From the NCBI RefSeq assembly GCF_022803015.1, contig NZ_JAFKON010000001.1, positions 930,001 through 994,000 of the forward strand: DNA of 64,000 nucleotides. Reading direction: 5' to 3'. This DNA is from Arthrobacter humicola. GTDB lineage: Bacteria > Actinomycetota > Actinomycetes > Actinomycetales > Micrococcaceae. The notes beneath the pieces are model-generated. The model made no database searches. It saw nothing but the letters and a program-made list of their open reading frames with translations, and was not told where the DNA came from. Below, in pieces: positions 1-8,588 of this stretch; the stretch's first letter is position 1; every line of letters starts with the position of its first letter. The position numbers and the translations under genes are program-made.

Positions 1-842
1 TCTTCCTCGGCGGCCTCGGTGAAGAGGGCACCCTGCGCGGCTCCCGAGCCCGACCTCCCGCCGCCCGCTCCGCGCAGGATGAATGCGATACCGACGGCGG
101 CGGCCGCGCCGACCAGCGGCCCGGCGACATACACCCAGTAGTCGCTGAAATTTCCGCTGGCGAGATCCGGCCCGAACGTTCGTGCCGGATTCATCGACGT
201 GCCGGAGATGGGGCTGCCCCACAGGCCTGCCAAGGCGATGTACGCGCCGACCCCGAACGCCCCAAACAGCCCGACGTTCTGGGCCCCGGAGGCGGTTCCC
301 AGGATGACGCTGACCAGCACCATCGTCAGCAGTGCCTCCATCAGGAACGCGGCGCCGGCCGTATAACCAGCCGCCGGATAGTTTGAACCGTAGGTGGCGG
401 AGACGCCGATCACGCCCTGCAGCAGCAGACAGGCGAGCGTCGCGCCAATGAGCTGAACGACGATGTAGCCCGGCACCCGGCGCCACGGGAAATCACCGCG
501 GAGCGCGAACGCAATGCTGACCGCAGGGTTCAGATGCGCGCCCGAGATCTTGCCCATGAACAAGATGATGCCCATGACCATCAGGCCCGGAGCCACCACT
601 GCCGCCGTGCGGCTGATGACACCGGGGAACGCCTGGCCCATCATACCGCCGCCGGCCGCGACGACCACGAGCAGGAACGTGCCGTACAACTCAGAGAACA
701 GGCGCCGCCATTCCTGGCGCGGATCATTAAAATCCTCAATCCGCTGCACGACGCTTTGCTCTACTGTTCCCAGCACGTTGGGGATGACGCGGTGATGGGC
801 GTGGCCCTGGTTAGCGCTGTCTTTGTCCTGATTTGCCGCCAT
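1..842 (-). CDS. Aquaporin / MIP-family channel (C-terminus cut off by window edge)
   Basis: Reading frame stays open from an ATG at 842 down to base 1, giving at least 280 residues with no stop, so the gene continues beyond the window. The two half-helix signatures of the major intrinsic protein family are present: NPAVSIAF in the first half and NPARTFGPD in the second. Six hydrophobic segments surround them. An N-terminal hydrophilic extension of about 50 residues precedes the first membrane helix. The protein should form a water or small-solute pore in the cytoplasmic membrane. The presence of G and A around the second NPA does not let me separate aquaporin from glycerol facilitator with certainty. 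It is divergent from the K+ channel gene at 1040; the 197-base gap between them has room for both promoters but shows no clear motif. Confidence 0.9.
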   Translation of the reverse strand, partial: MAANQDKDSANQGHAHHRVIPNVLGTVEQSVVQRIEDFNDPRQEWRRLFSELYGTFLLVVVAAGGGMMGQAFPGVISRTAAVVAPGLMVMGIILFMGKISGAHLNPAVSIAFALRGDFPWRRVPGYIVVQLIGATLACLLLQGVIGVSATYGSNYPAAGYTAGAAFLMEALLTMVLVSVILGTASGAQNVGLFGAFGVGAYIALAGLWGSPISGTSMNPARTFGPDLASGNFSDYWVYVAGPLVGAAAAVGIAFILRGAGGGRSGSGAAQGALFTEAAEE

Positions 843-1039
843 GGCTGTCCGCCTCCGCAGGTTCTGGCCATGTGGTCTGCCGTGCCCAGCCTCGGTCTGC
901 CACCTCAGAAGGCCAATGTACCGCTGCCGGCGACGGTTGTCAGCGGTACGCGGGTGGCTCGCTGTCAGCTGGTGGCGGGCTTGGGACAGTGTGGCAATTT
1001 CGTAAGGACATCCGCGGGACAAAGTCCTAGCATTCAGCC

Positions 1040-1819
1040 ATGAGGCAAGAAACCTGGCAAAAGTATTCCGAGTGGCCCCTCGTCGGTGCGGCTTTTGTTT
1101 TTCTGGCGGCCTACTCCATCCTCGTCATTGCCGAACCGCCGCAGCCCTACGCCGACCTTCTCGAAATCGTCGTGGGGTCAACGTGGGTCGCCTTCGGCGC
1201 CGACTACATCGTGAAGTTGCTCCTGGCGCCCCATCGGGGCCGGTGGTTCGTCCGCCACCCCTTGGACCTGCTCATGGTGGTGCTCCCCGTTGCGCGGCCG
1301 TTGCGGCTCCTGCGTCCGTTCACCTTGCGCCGGGTCATGGAACGGGCCCCGGGCACCGCCATCAGGACCCGCGTCCTGGCCTACGTCATTGTCTCCGCGA
1401 TCCTCCTGCTTTACACGGTCGCCCTGAGCGTCTTCAATTTCGAAAAGGGCGCACCGAACGCGAATATCACCTCAATGGGCGACTCGTTGTGGTGGGCAAT
1501 TGTCACCATCACAACGATCGGCTATGGCGACTACTACCCCGTAACCGTTCCGGGCCGGTGGGCTGCGGCCACGCTGATGGTCGGCGGGTTTGCAGTCCTG
1601 AGCATGGTCACGGCGGTGGTGTCCTCCTGGCTCGTTGAAAGTGTGACGGCAGCAACCAATCTGCGGAAGCGGTCGGACGAAGGCATCGGCAGCGAGGAAC
1701 GTGCCCGCCTCGTGGCCCAGATCAGCAGGCTCCATGACCAGCTCGCCCAGGGACCGGGCGATTCCGGCAGCACCCCGGCCCTCGGAGAGACACCCAAAGA
1801 ACCGCCTCAGGGGCATTGA
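1040..1819 (+). CDS. Voltage-gated-type potassium channel protein
   Basis: 259-residue membrane protein. The selectivity filter TTIGYGDYYP is visible at about residues 156-165, followed by the pore-lining last helix. N-terminal hydrophobic segments and an arginine-rich stretch (RPLRLLRPFTLRR, about residues 86-98) resemble the S1-S4 part of an ion_trans-type channel in reduced form. The C-terminal tail is hydrophilic, predicted helical and rich in charged residues, and probably mediates assembly. It stands alone, divergent from the aquaporin gene, which suggests a joint role in osmotic or turgor control, though that is only inferred from position. A second channel of the same type lies at 28339-29115. 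I chose the ATG at 1040; no strong ribosome site is visible upstream. Confidence 0.88.
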   Translation: MRQETWQKYSEWPLVGAAFVFLAAYSILVIAEPPQPYADLLEIVVGSTWVAFGADYIVKLLLAPHRGRWFVRHPLDLLMVVLPVARPLRLLRPFTLRRVMERAPGTAIRTRVLAYVIVSAILLLYTVALSVFNFEKGAPNANITSMGDSLWWAIVTITTIGYGDYYPVTVPGRWAAATLMVGGFAVLSMVTAVVSSWLVESVTAATNLRKRSDEGIGSEERARLVAQISRLHDQLAQGPGDSGSTPALGETPKEPPQGH

Positions 1820-1890
1820 CGCTGCCTGCGTTGCGCTTGGACTGTCCTGACGCCATGGCCGCAGCCGGCCGGAGCGGGTACAACTGATTC

Positions 1891-3594
1891 ATGACCACCC
1901 CTTCCCTGGTGCTCGGCCCTATGGTGCGGTACGTGGATGAGACGTCGGCGAGTGTCTGGGTGGAGACCCAAACCGCTGCCCGGGTTTCCATCCGTGCCGG
2001 CGGCCGGGGCTGGGAGGCCCGCACATTCGCAGTTCACGGCCACCACTACGCGCTGGTGGAATTGGACGGGCTGGAGCCCGGCACGGTGACGCCGTACGCC
2101 CTCGATATCAACGGAACACAGGTCTGGCCCGACCCCTCATCCGGGTTTCCGCCGTCAATGATCGCCACATTGGCCACCGGCAAGCCGCTGCGGATGGCCT
2201 ACGGCTCCTGCAGGACCAGCGTCCCGCACGATGCATCCGGCAACCGGACCCATGGCGTCGACTCCCTGCGCGCCTATGCGCTGAAGATGGCCTCCGGCGG
2301 AGACCTGCCGTGGCCGGATCTGCTGGCCTTCCTCGGAGACCAGGTCTATGCCGACCTGACCAGCGAACAGATGCAGGAGTTCATCCGCGGCCGGCGCGAC
2401 ATCAAGGCACCCCCCGGCGAAGAGCTCAAGGACTACGAGGAATACGCCCACCTGTACTTTCTGGCCTGGTCAGACCCCGCGAACCGATGGCTGCTGTCCA
2501 CCCTGCCCAGCGCCATGATCTTCGATGACCACGACATCCGCGACGACTGGAACACCTCGCTGAGCTGGAAGAAGAAGATGGAGGCGACCTCGTGGTGGCA
2601 TGGGCGGATCGTCGCGGGACTGGCCTCGTACTGGGTCTACCAGCATCTGGGGAACCTGTCACCGCAGGAACGGGCGGAGGATGCCGTGTGGCAGCGGATC
2701 ATCGGGCACACCGGCGGGGATGAGCTCGATGTGGGCGCCGAGCTGGACAGCTTCGCGGAGCGGGCTGATCGGGACCCGAAATCCTACCGGTGGAGCTATT
2801 GCCGCGACTTCGGCGACACCCGGCTGATCGTGGTTGACTCCCGCGCAGCCCGGGACCTGACGCCGGACGACCGGGCGCTGGTTGACGCGGTGGAAATGGC
2901 CTGGCTGAACGACCGGATGCAAGGCGGCTTCCGCCACCTGCTCGTGGCGACATCCCTGCCTTTCCTGTTGCCGATGGGCCTGCACTACGTCGAGTCGTGG
3001 AATGAGGCCGTCTCTGAAGGTGCGTGGGGAAACCGTGCCGCTTGGGCCGGCGAGAAGCTGCGCCAGGCGCTGGACCTGGAACACTGGGGCGCATTCCAAA
3101 ACAGCTTCAGGGAACTGGCGGCCATGGCCAGCGAAGTGGCCGACGGCAAGCGCGGCCCGGCACCGGAAACAATCACCTTCCTCTCCGGGGACGTCCACTA
3201 CTCTTATGTGGCGGAGGTGGAGCGTGCCTCGGGCAGCCGGATCCTGCAGGCCGTCTGCTCCCCCATCCGCAACCCGTTGCCCCGCCTGATGAGGTCTTTC
3301 GCGGCCGTCATGTCCTACGGCCTGGCCACCCCGGTAGGCGCCTTGGTCGCGCGCTCGGCCAAGGTGCCGGACCCGCCGTTCCACTGGTCCGGCATCCGGG
3401 GGCCCTGGTTCCAAAACAACTTGGCCTACCTGGAAGTCGTGCCGGAAGGGCTGAAATTGTGGTGGCAGACCGGGGTGGTGGACGACGGCGACCACCTGCA
3501 TCCGAGGCTGGAACGCGTCGCCACCCTCACGGTGTCTCCGCGGAGCGCGCAGGACCCCGTCCAGGGACAGCAGGGGCAACAGCGAAACGCATGA
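1891..3594 (+). CDS. PhoD-like alkaline phosphatase/phosphodiesterase family protein
   Basis: 567 residues, close to the usual size of the PhoD-like metallophosphatase family. The motif FLGDQVYAD (about residues 146-154) and IFDDHDIRDDW (about residues 210-220) supply the Asp/His metal ligands of this family, and a later FLSGDVHYSY (about residues 430-439) supplies the final histidine. An N-terminal fibronectin-like beta domain (GPMVRYVDETSASVWVET) is typical of this group. No signal peptide or twin-arginine motif is seen, so this copy looks cytoplasmic, unlike the secreted PhoD of Bacillus. The substrate is not deducible. It ends 51 bases before a convergent small gene. Confidence 0.85.
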   Translation: MTTPSLVLGPMVRYVDETSASVWVETQTAARVSIRAGGRGWEARTFAVHGHHYALVELDGLEPGTVTPYALDINGTQVWPDPSSGFPPSMIATLATGKPLRMAYGSCRTSVPHDASGNRTHGVDSLRAYALKMASGGDLPWPDLLAFLGDQVYADLTSEQMQEFIRGRRDIKAPPGEELKDYEEYAHLYFLAWSDPANRWLLSTLPSAMIFDDHDIRDDWNTSLSWKKKMEATSWWHGRIVAGLASYWVYQHLGNLSPQERAEDAVWQRIIGHTGGDELDVGAELDSFAERADRDPKSYRWSYCRDFGDTRLIVVDSRAARDLTPDDRALVDAVEMAWLNDRMQGGFRHLLVATSLPFLLPMGLHYVESWNEAVSEGAWGNRAAWAGEKLRQALDLEHWGAFQNSFRELAAMASEVADGKRGPAPETITFLSGDVHYSYVAEVERASGSRILQAVCSPIRNPLPRLMRSFAAVMSYGLATPVGALVARSAKVPDPPFHWSGIRGPWFQNNLAYLEVVPEGLKLWWQTGVVDDGDHLHPRLERVATLTVSPRSAQDPVQGQQGQQRNA

Positions 3595-3645
3595 CGTGAG
3601 CGTCTTGTGATCCCCGCGTCTGATCCCCGTGTCGGCGCAGACGTT

Positions 3646-3963
3646 CTACCGAAGGCCGCGGTCAGCGGCCGCCACGTTCTCGATGGCGACCGTTTCGATG
3701 ATTCTGGTCGATGGCTCGCCGACCAGCGCCGGCGCCGTCACACCCGTTTTCCACGTATCGTTCTGCAGCCGGCCCAGGAAGTCCACCGCCGCCGCCTGCG
3801 TATCGAAGTCCATCTCCAGCATCACGTAATCCTGCTGGTCAAGCGGGCGCGAGATCCGGAATGACCGCACGCCCGACGCGGCGCGGTCCAGCGGATCGCT
3901 GTCGAAAGCCCTCCGCCACATGTCAAAATCCCGGACCTGGTGTTCGATCTGCAGGGTAATCAC
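3646..3963 (-). CDS. Small hypothetical protein, possible dimeric alpha-beta barrel
   Basis: 105 residues starting at a GTG (3963) with AGGAGCG about seven bases upstream on the minus strand. The N-terminus (ITLQIEHQVRDFDMWRRAF) followed by R-S-F-R-I and a strand YVMLEMDFDTQAAAVDFL has the beta-alpha-beta pattern of antibiotic-biosynthesis-monooxygenase-like dimeric ferredoxin-fold proteins. I see no catalytic signature and do not assign a reaction. It lies between the convergent PhoD-like gene and the MFS gene on the same strand. Confidence 0.6.
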   Translation of the reverse strand: MITLQIEHQVRDFDMWRRAFDSDPLDRAASGVRSFRISRPLDQQDYVMLEMDFDTQAAAVDFLGRLQNDTWKTGVTAPALVGEPSTRIIETVAIENVAAADRGLR

Positions 3964-4059
3964 TGAGGCGCTCCTGTCGACGGTTCTACACGCCCACTGT
4001 AGGCCCCGAAGGCCCCGCCAAGTAAGGAGCGAGGCCGAAGTGTTATTCCGGCTGGCCTC

Positions 4060-5331
4060 TTACGCCGGCTGGGATCCGGTGTTGGTGCTGGTCGGGGCGT
4101 TGGACTGATCGGCCTGGTGGCGTTGCCGGCGGCTCGCCAGCAGGAACGGCACCGCGATCAACTCGATCACGCCGCCGATCGCCAGCGACGCCGCGTAGCC
4201 GTACACATCTGCCGCCCGGCCGAGCAGCGGCTGGACCACCACGCCACCGCTTGAGCCCATGAGTGAATCGAAGCTGAGCACTGTGGCGCGCTGCTTCGAG
4301 GCGATCATGTCGTTCAGGTACGCCTGCCGCACCGGTATGCCCGCCGATGACACCACTGCCCAGAGCGCCAACAGCACCAGGGCCACCCAGAACACGTGGG
4401 TCAACCCGAGCACCACCAGGATCACCGTGTCCATGACGCTGCTCAGGATCAACACGGTGGTGCGCCGGCGGACAAGGCGCCGGATGCGCGGAGCCATCCA
4501 GCCGCCGAGCACCTGCGCCGCGGCCACGATGGCCGCCGCCAGGCCCGCGACGGAATACGCGTGGGGGTCCCCATAAAGCTCGAGCAGGTACGGCTGCAGG
4601 GCGTAAAACACATAGATCGCGACGCCGGCGGTGAACGGCGCGGCCAGCATCACGTAACGAACGGGCGGATTCTTCAAGCCGTTCTCGATCGAGGCGGCGA
4701 GTACAGCCCGGGTCGCCTGGAGGGGATGGGTCGAGCGTTCGGGGGTGAACCCGACGTCGCGCATGAGCCCAAACGCCACCGCGAACATGGCCAGCAGCAC
4801 TCCCACGCGCATCAGGAACGGCACGCCCAGATTGGTGGCCTGCGCGATCACGCCGCCGGCAACAGAGCCGGCGAGCATCGCGACTCCGGCGACCATCTGG
4901 CCCCGCCCGAGCACCGCTTCCATCCCGCCCTCGAACCCCGAGAAGCGCAGTGCATCGACGAGCCAGGCCTCGACCGCTCCGGAGAAGAAGGTGAAGCCCA
5001 GGCCGAGCAGGACCGACACTACCGCCCACCACCAGAACGGGGCGGAGAACTGCCAGAGCAGGTAGTAGAAGTAGGTCGAGACGGCGAGGGTCACGGTTCC
5101 GAGCAGGAACGAGACGCGCCGGCCCCAACCGTCGGCAACCACTCCGGTGGGCACCTCGAACAGGACCATGCCGGCCGTGAAGAAGGCATTCGCGGCAAAC
5201 GCCTCGAAGTTGCTGAGTCCGGCGTCGAGCAGGAAGAGGGTGTTGATCCCCCAGATGAACGAGGCCGCAAGGGTATTGCCCAGCGTCAACGTCAGATAGA
5301 TGCGCTGAATCTTTCGGGCGGCGGCGTTCAT
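4060..5331 (-). CDS. MFS transporter
   Basis: 423 residues from the ATG at 5331 (MNAAARKIQRIYLTLTLGN). The frame is open further upstream, but the upstream residues are arginine- and proline-rich and do not look like a membrane protein start. Twelve hydrophobic segments are apparent. The motif GVVADGWGRRVSF between helices 2 and 3 is the MFS A-type loop signature, and MRDVGFTPE marks the central cytoplasmic loop. This pattern fits small drug/efflux-type or uncharacterised MFS proteins; the substrate is unknown. The next gene on the same strand ends 128 bases upstream, so it may have its own promoter. Confidence 0.83.
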   Translation of the reverse strand: MNAAARKIQRIYLTLTLGNTLAASFIWGINTLFLLDAGLSNFEAFAANAFFTAGMVLFEVPTGVVADGWGRRVSFLLGTVTLAVSTYFYYLLWQFSAPFWWWAVVSVLLGLGFTFFSGAVEAWLVDALRFSGFEGGMEAVLGRGQMVAGVAMLAGSVAGGVIAQATNLGVPFLMRVGVLLAMFAVAFGLMRDVGFTPERSTHPLQATRAVLAASIENGLKNPPVRYVMLAAPFTAGVAIYVFYALQPYLLELYGDPHAYSVAGLAAAIVAAAQVLGGWMAPRIRRLVRRRTTVLILSSVMDTVILVVLGLTHVFWVALVLLALWAVVSSAGIPVRQAYLNDMIASKQRATVLSFDSLMGSSGGVVVQPLLGRAADVYGYAASLAIGGVIELIAVPFLLASRRQRHQADQSNAPTSTNTGSQPA

Positions 5332-5459
5332 CGCGTCGCCGTCCCCGCCGGGGCGAGGAGGGAGCACGAGCCCATTCTCGTCTCCGCTGCCGGCGCGCGC
5401 CAGTGCCCACCGGGCGCAGGGCACGACGCGAAAGGTCGAGCCGACGATGCCCGGTCTGC

Positions 5460-5975
5460 TCAGCTGCCCTGGTTCGTGTAGAACGACCGCCGGCGGGCGT
5501 ACTCATGGACCCTGTCCAGGGTGGCGATCTGGTGGCGAGCCGTGGTGGCCAGGCCGTCAAACCTGGCACCGTCCAGTCCCAGATCGCCGGAGAGGTCCCG
5601 CAGCGTCTGCCACAGCCCCAGCTTTCCCATCACCGCTGACCGCATGACCTCAGACTCCAACACCAGCGTCAGCGGCGAGCGGCGCACCACCCGCCCGTTG
5701 AGCTTGAGCCGGCCGGCACGCTCCGCGACCCACGCCGCCGCCCTCCGGGGAGTTCGCCGTGGCAGGCCAAAATCCCCCACTAGTCCGTTCAGGTACTCCC
5801 GCTCCTCCCGGATCTGGGTGGCGAGCGCTTCAAGTTCTGTGCGGAAGGGAGTGTCCGTAAAGTCGCGCGCCATTCGCTCGATGCGACCCTGCCCCGCCGT
5901 GGCCCCCGCGAGGTGGTCCGAGAGGTAGAGCCCAAACAGTTTCTTATCGATTTTGCCGGAAATCTGCGGTGCCAT
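5460..5975 (-). CDS. Helical hypothetical protein, paralogue of the product at 32763-33287
   Basis: 171 residues from ATG 5975, with GGAGC six bases upstream. It is soluble and almost wholly helical. The N-terminal half (LYLSDHLAGATAGQGRIERMA) and C-terminal half (VMGKLGLWQTLRDL) match, position for position, segments of the 174-residue product of 32763-33287 (AYLHSHLTAASAGERLFEQAA and VTGKLLLWKTLRVL), so the two are paralogues within this window. No catalytic motif is visible. The fold may be a four-helix bundle. Function unknown; the second copy is translationally coupled to a heptose kinase gene. Confidence 0.7.
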   Translation of the reverse strand: MAPQISGKIDKKLFGLYLSDHLAGATAGQGRIERMARDFTDTPFRTELEALATQIREEREYLNGLVGDFGLPRRTPRRAAAWVAERAGRLKLNGRVVRRSPLTLVLESEVMRSAVMGKLGLWQTLRDLSGDLGLDGARFDGLATTARHQIATLDRVHEYARRRSFYTNQGS

Positions 5976-6047
5976 GAAAGCTCCACTCTGATCGAAGGGC
6001 TGCTTCGGGAACACCACCCTGCCGGAGCGCAAGCGGGTCCCGAAGTA

Positions 6048-6356
6048 CTATCGGGGCGCGGAGTCGTCGCGCGCCGGCCGCACTGACCCGGCGTCGGGGT
6101 CCATCGCCACGAGTCCGGTGTCGTCCTTCACCTCCGTCATCTCCTGCGCGATGTCAGGCTTAAGCCACGACGCCACCACGCTGACGCCGCCTCCGTCGTC
6201 GCGGTCGATCGCGACGTCGATCTCGGAGGCGGTCGCCCCCATGCGCGAGAGCTGCTCGCGGTATGACGCGACCAGCATCTCCAGGCTTTCCTCGGTCCAC
6301 TCCCCCGGCCGCATCCGTGTTGAAATTTCGACCGGTTCAGGCTGATAGAGCGTCAT
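6048..6356 (-). CDS. Small hypothetical protein
   Basis: 102 residues from the ATG at 6356 (MTLYQPEPVEISTRMRPGEW), chosen because GGAAGGA lies about five bases upstream; the open frame extends to 6569 but that extension is arginine-rich and overlaps the divergent gene's leader. The protein is acidic, with a predicted helix (EESLEMLVASYREQLSRMGA) followed by a strand. No family is recognised. It follows 72 bases upstream of the gene at 5460-5975 on the same strand and may be co-transcribed with it. Confidence 0.55.
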   Translation of the reverse strand: MTLYQPEPVEISTRMRPGEWTEESLEMLVASYREQLSRMGATASEIDVAIDRDDGGGVSVVASWLKPDIAQEMTEVKDDTGLVAMDPDAGSVRPARDDSAPR

Positions 6357-6526
6357 GAAAGTCCTTCCTCTGGGTTCGATCAGGGGTGAGCACGACCCCA
6401 TTCTGGCCCCCCTGCGCCGGTGTGCGCCAGAGCAGGGCCGGGACACCATGGCTCCGGGGCGTTCCGAAGCGAACGCACCGGTGGCAGACTTTGTCCACCG
6501 GAGCTGTAGCCATAAGGAGGATCCCG

Positions 6527-7387
6527 GTGTCCGAGATGGTTGAGGCCCTTTTGCACGACGGCACGGCAATACCCGTCCTGGTGAGCGGTGACGGCCGGGC
6601 GCTCCTCATCCCTGCCAATGTGAAGCCGCGGTCCGGGCCGGAAGCCCAGACGATGCGGGAGTGGGGCGCGGACCCGGACCTCGGGCCCAATCTGGTGTCG
6701 GGCCTCGCGCAGTCCTATCGGGTAATCGCGGCCGACTACGAGGGGCACCGGATGGCGCACCCGGCGCCCGATACCCTCACCCCGGAGAACGTCACCGCCG
6801 ACTTGCTGGCTATCGCTGATGCGGCACCCGCCGAGACCTTCGGATACTACGGCTACTCGTGGCTGGGCCTGTGCGGTTTGCAGTTGGCGATCCGCACAAA
6901 CCGGCTCTGGGCGCTCATCATGGGAGGATTCCCGCCGCGCGACGGCCCGTACAGGAGCATGTTGGCGGTGACGCGGGCGGCCCACTCGGCGGCTGCCAGG
7001 GCCCCGGAACAATCGCCGGAGGTGAACCTCCCGGTCGAACCCGGCGACTGGGATGCCGCCACGATACAGACCAACGAGACACAGACCCGCCAGTTCCTCA
7101 CGCTTTACGAAGCGCTCCAGGACTTCGACGATTCAACTATTGGCCTGGCGCCGGATCTGCCCCGGCTGGCGTTCGCGGGCGCCGCCGATCACATCGCTTA
7201 CGGACCCCGCTGGGGGGACGTGACGGTGCGGATCGGCGAACCGCTGGCAGCCCATGAGCGCGAGCTCATCGAGGCCGGGTGGGATGTGCAAGTACTCCCC
7301 GCACTCGATCACCTGGGTGCGATGCACAGTGACGTCGTCGTTCCTCTCCTGCGGGCCTGGCTGGGAAAAGTGGGCCGGCAGCAGTAG
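6527..7387 (+). CDS. Alpha/beta hydrolase fold protein
   Basis: 286 residues from a GTG at 6527. AGGAGG occupies 6515-6520, six bases ahead, which fixes this start over an open frame that extends back to 6386. The sequence VIAADYEGHRMAH, the nucleophile elbow region FGYYGYSWLGLCGLQLA (about residues 105-121) and a late D-H-L-G (about residues 262-265) have the layout of an alpha/beta hydrolase. The elbow reads G-Y-S-W-L, so serine would be the nucleophile, and the aspartate/histidine near the end complete a triad. Substrate unknown. It is divergent from 6048-6356. Confidence 0.72.
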   Translation: MSEMVEALLHDGTAIPVLVSGDGRALLIPANVKPRSGPEAQTMREWGADPDLGPNLVSGLAQSYRVIAADYEGHRMAHPAPDTLTPENVTADLLAIADAAPAETFGYYGYSWLGLCGLQLAIRTNRLWALIMGGFPPRDGPYRSMLAVTRAAHSAAARAPEQSPEVNLPVEPGDWDAATIQTNETQTRQFLTLYEALQDFDDSTIGLAPDLPRLAFAGAADHIAYGPRWGDVTVRIGEPLAAHERELIEAGWDVQVLPALDHLGAMHSDVVVPLLRAWLGKVGRQQ

Positions 7388-7421
7388 GAACACCTCCCGG
7401 GGACCGTGGCGGCGCCGGTTC

Positions 7422-8588
7422 CTAAGCGCTGAGGCGGAAGACGTCGGCTTTGATCGCGTGGCGTCCGGTCTTGCGCTTGCCCGACGGCGTCCCATACAAC
7501 ACCAAGACCGACCGATCGTCGTCGAGAACGGTGATCCCCTCGGCATGGTCCTCGTCCTCGCCGAATGGCGCGTCAAATTCGCAATGCAGGTCGTCTTTCG
7601 GCAAGACGGCCTCGGCCTGCGACGTCAGCGCGCCCCGCCAGCGAAACACGGCCGCGCGCCCGTCGAGTTCCATGGTGGGTCCTGCCAGGACGAGCAGGTC
7701 CTGTCCGTGCCGGCACAGATCCCGCACGCCCAAACCATGCAGGCGAAGGAAGTGCTTGCGGTAGCGACGATTCCCGGGACCGATCGGCTGCGGCTCCAAG
7801 CCGGGCCCGTCACCAACCTGGAGCTCTATGATCATCGCCCACCCACGCAGCACCGGCCCGCGCAGACCGATGAACACCCGGTCGCCCGCTACGGCGAGGC
7901 CCTCGCAGTCAATGCCGTTGTCCTTGCCCGGGATCGGGCGACCGGTCGTCGAGGACTGGATGAAGCTACCAAGATGTGGGTCATCGGCCAGCAGATCCAC
8001 CAGGTCCGTGCCCCGGCCGAGGCCCAGCACGGCGGGGCGCTGCTGCTGCCCCGTCCGGCCGCCGCCCGGATCGAGGAGGTCCTTAGTCGAAAGCCGGGCC
8101 AACACCCGACGGCGCTGGCTGACCTCCACTGTCGCCAGGGAATCCCGCGCTTCTGCGGGCGTGGCGTTGTTCTTGACCTGTTTGCGGGCCGAGCTGTGCG
8201 ATCCAAGCAGCCACAGCGTGTCATCCTCGACATCGAGGCCCTCGATGTCCATCTCACCCCTGTCCCCGGGCAGCTCAAGGAGGTGGGTGAGATCGAAGCT
8301 GCGGTGGGTGCGGGCCTGGTCGCCGGCCTCCAGGGTGAGCCGTTCGAGGCTGGTCGTCTCGTCATTGGCGACCCAAAGGTGGGAACCCTGCCGGGCGACC
8401 GCGGACAACCCGTCGCGCAGGTCAGCCTTCGGATCCAGGGTGCTGCGCTGGTCGAGTACAAGGCTGATTTCGCCGGAGGGATCGTCCGGCCTCGGCCATC
8501 CGCTCACCGCGGCACACCCATCCTCGTCAGCGGTGATCGGCAGCTCATTCCCGCGCTCTCCGTTCGCGCAGCCACGGGATGAGGCCAC
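7422..8588 (-). CDS. DUF3616 domain-containing protein
   Basis: 388 residues, with the DUF3616 pattern of a beta-propeller-like protein: WVANDETTSLERL early, DIEGLDVEDDTLWLLGSHS in the first third, GIDCEGLAVAGDRVFIGLRGP in the middle and HAEGITVLDDDRSVLVLYGTP near the end. These repeated 'EG' blade motifs are what I see directly. No signal peptide is present. The assigned ATG at 8588 makes the gene overlap the end of the aconitase gene by 44 bases on the same strand; a downstream start would remove the overlap, but no better ribosome site is visible. Function of the family is not established. Confidence 0.75.
   Translation of the reverse strand: MASSRGCANGERGNELPITADEDGCAAVSGWPRPDDPSGEISLVLDQRSTLDPKADLRDGLSAVARQGSHLWVANDETTSLERLTLEAGDQARTHRSFDLTHLLELPGDRGEMDIEGLDVEDDTLWLLGSHSSARKQVKNNATPAEARDSLATVEVSQRRRVLARLSTKDLLDPGGGRTGQQQRPAVLGLGRGTDLVDLLADDPHLGSFIQSSTTGRPIPGKDNGIDCEGLAVAGDRVFIGLRGPVLRGWAMIIELQVGDGPGLEPQPIGPGNRRYRKHFLRLHGLGVRDLCRHGQDLLVLAGPTMELDGRAAVFRWRGALTSQAEAVLPKDDLHCEFDAPFGEDEDHAEGITVLDDDRSVLVLYGTPSGKRKTGRHAIKADVFRLSA

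Noticed and set aside
4043..5569. 508-codon minus-strand frame overlapping the MFS gene in another frame
   Set aside because: Arginine-rich and without membrane segments, whereas the other frame gives a normal 12-helix MFS protein.
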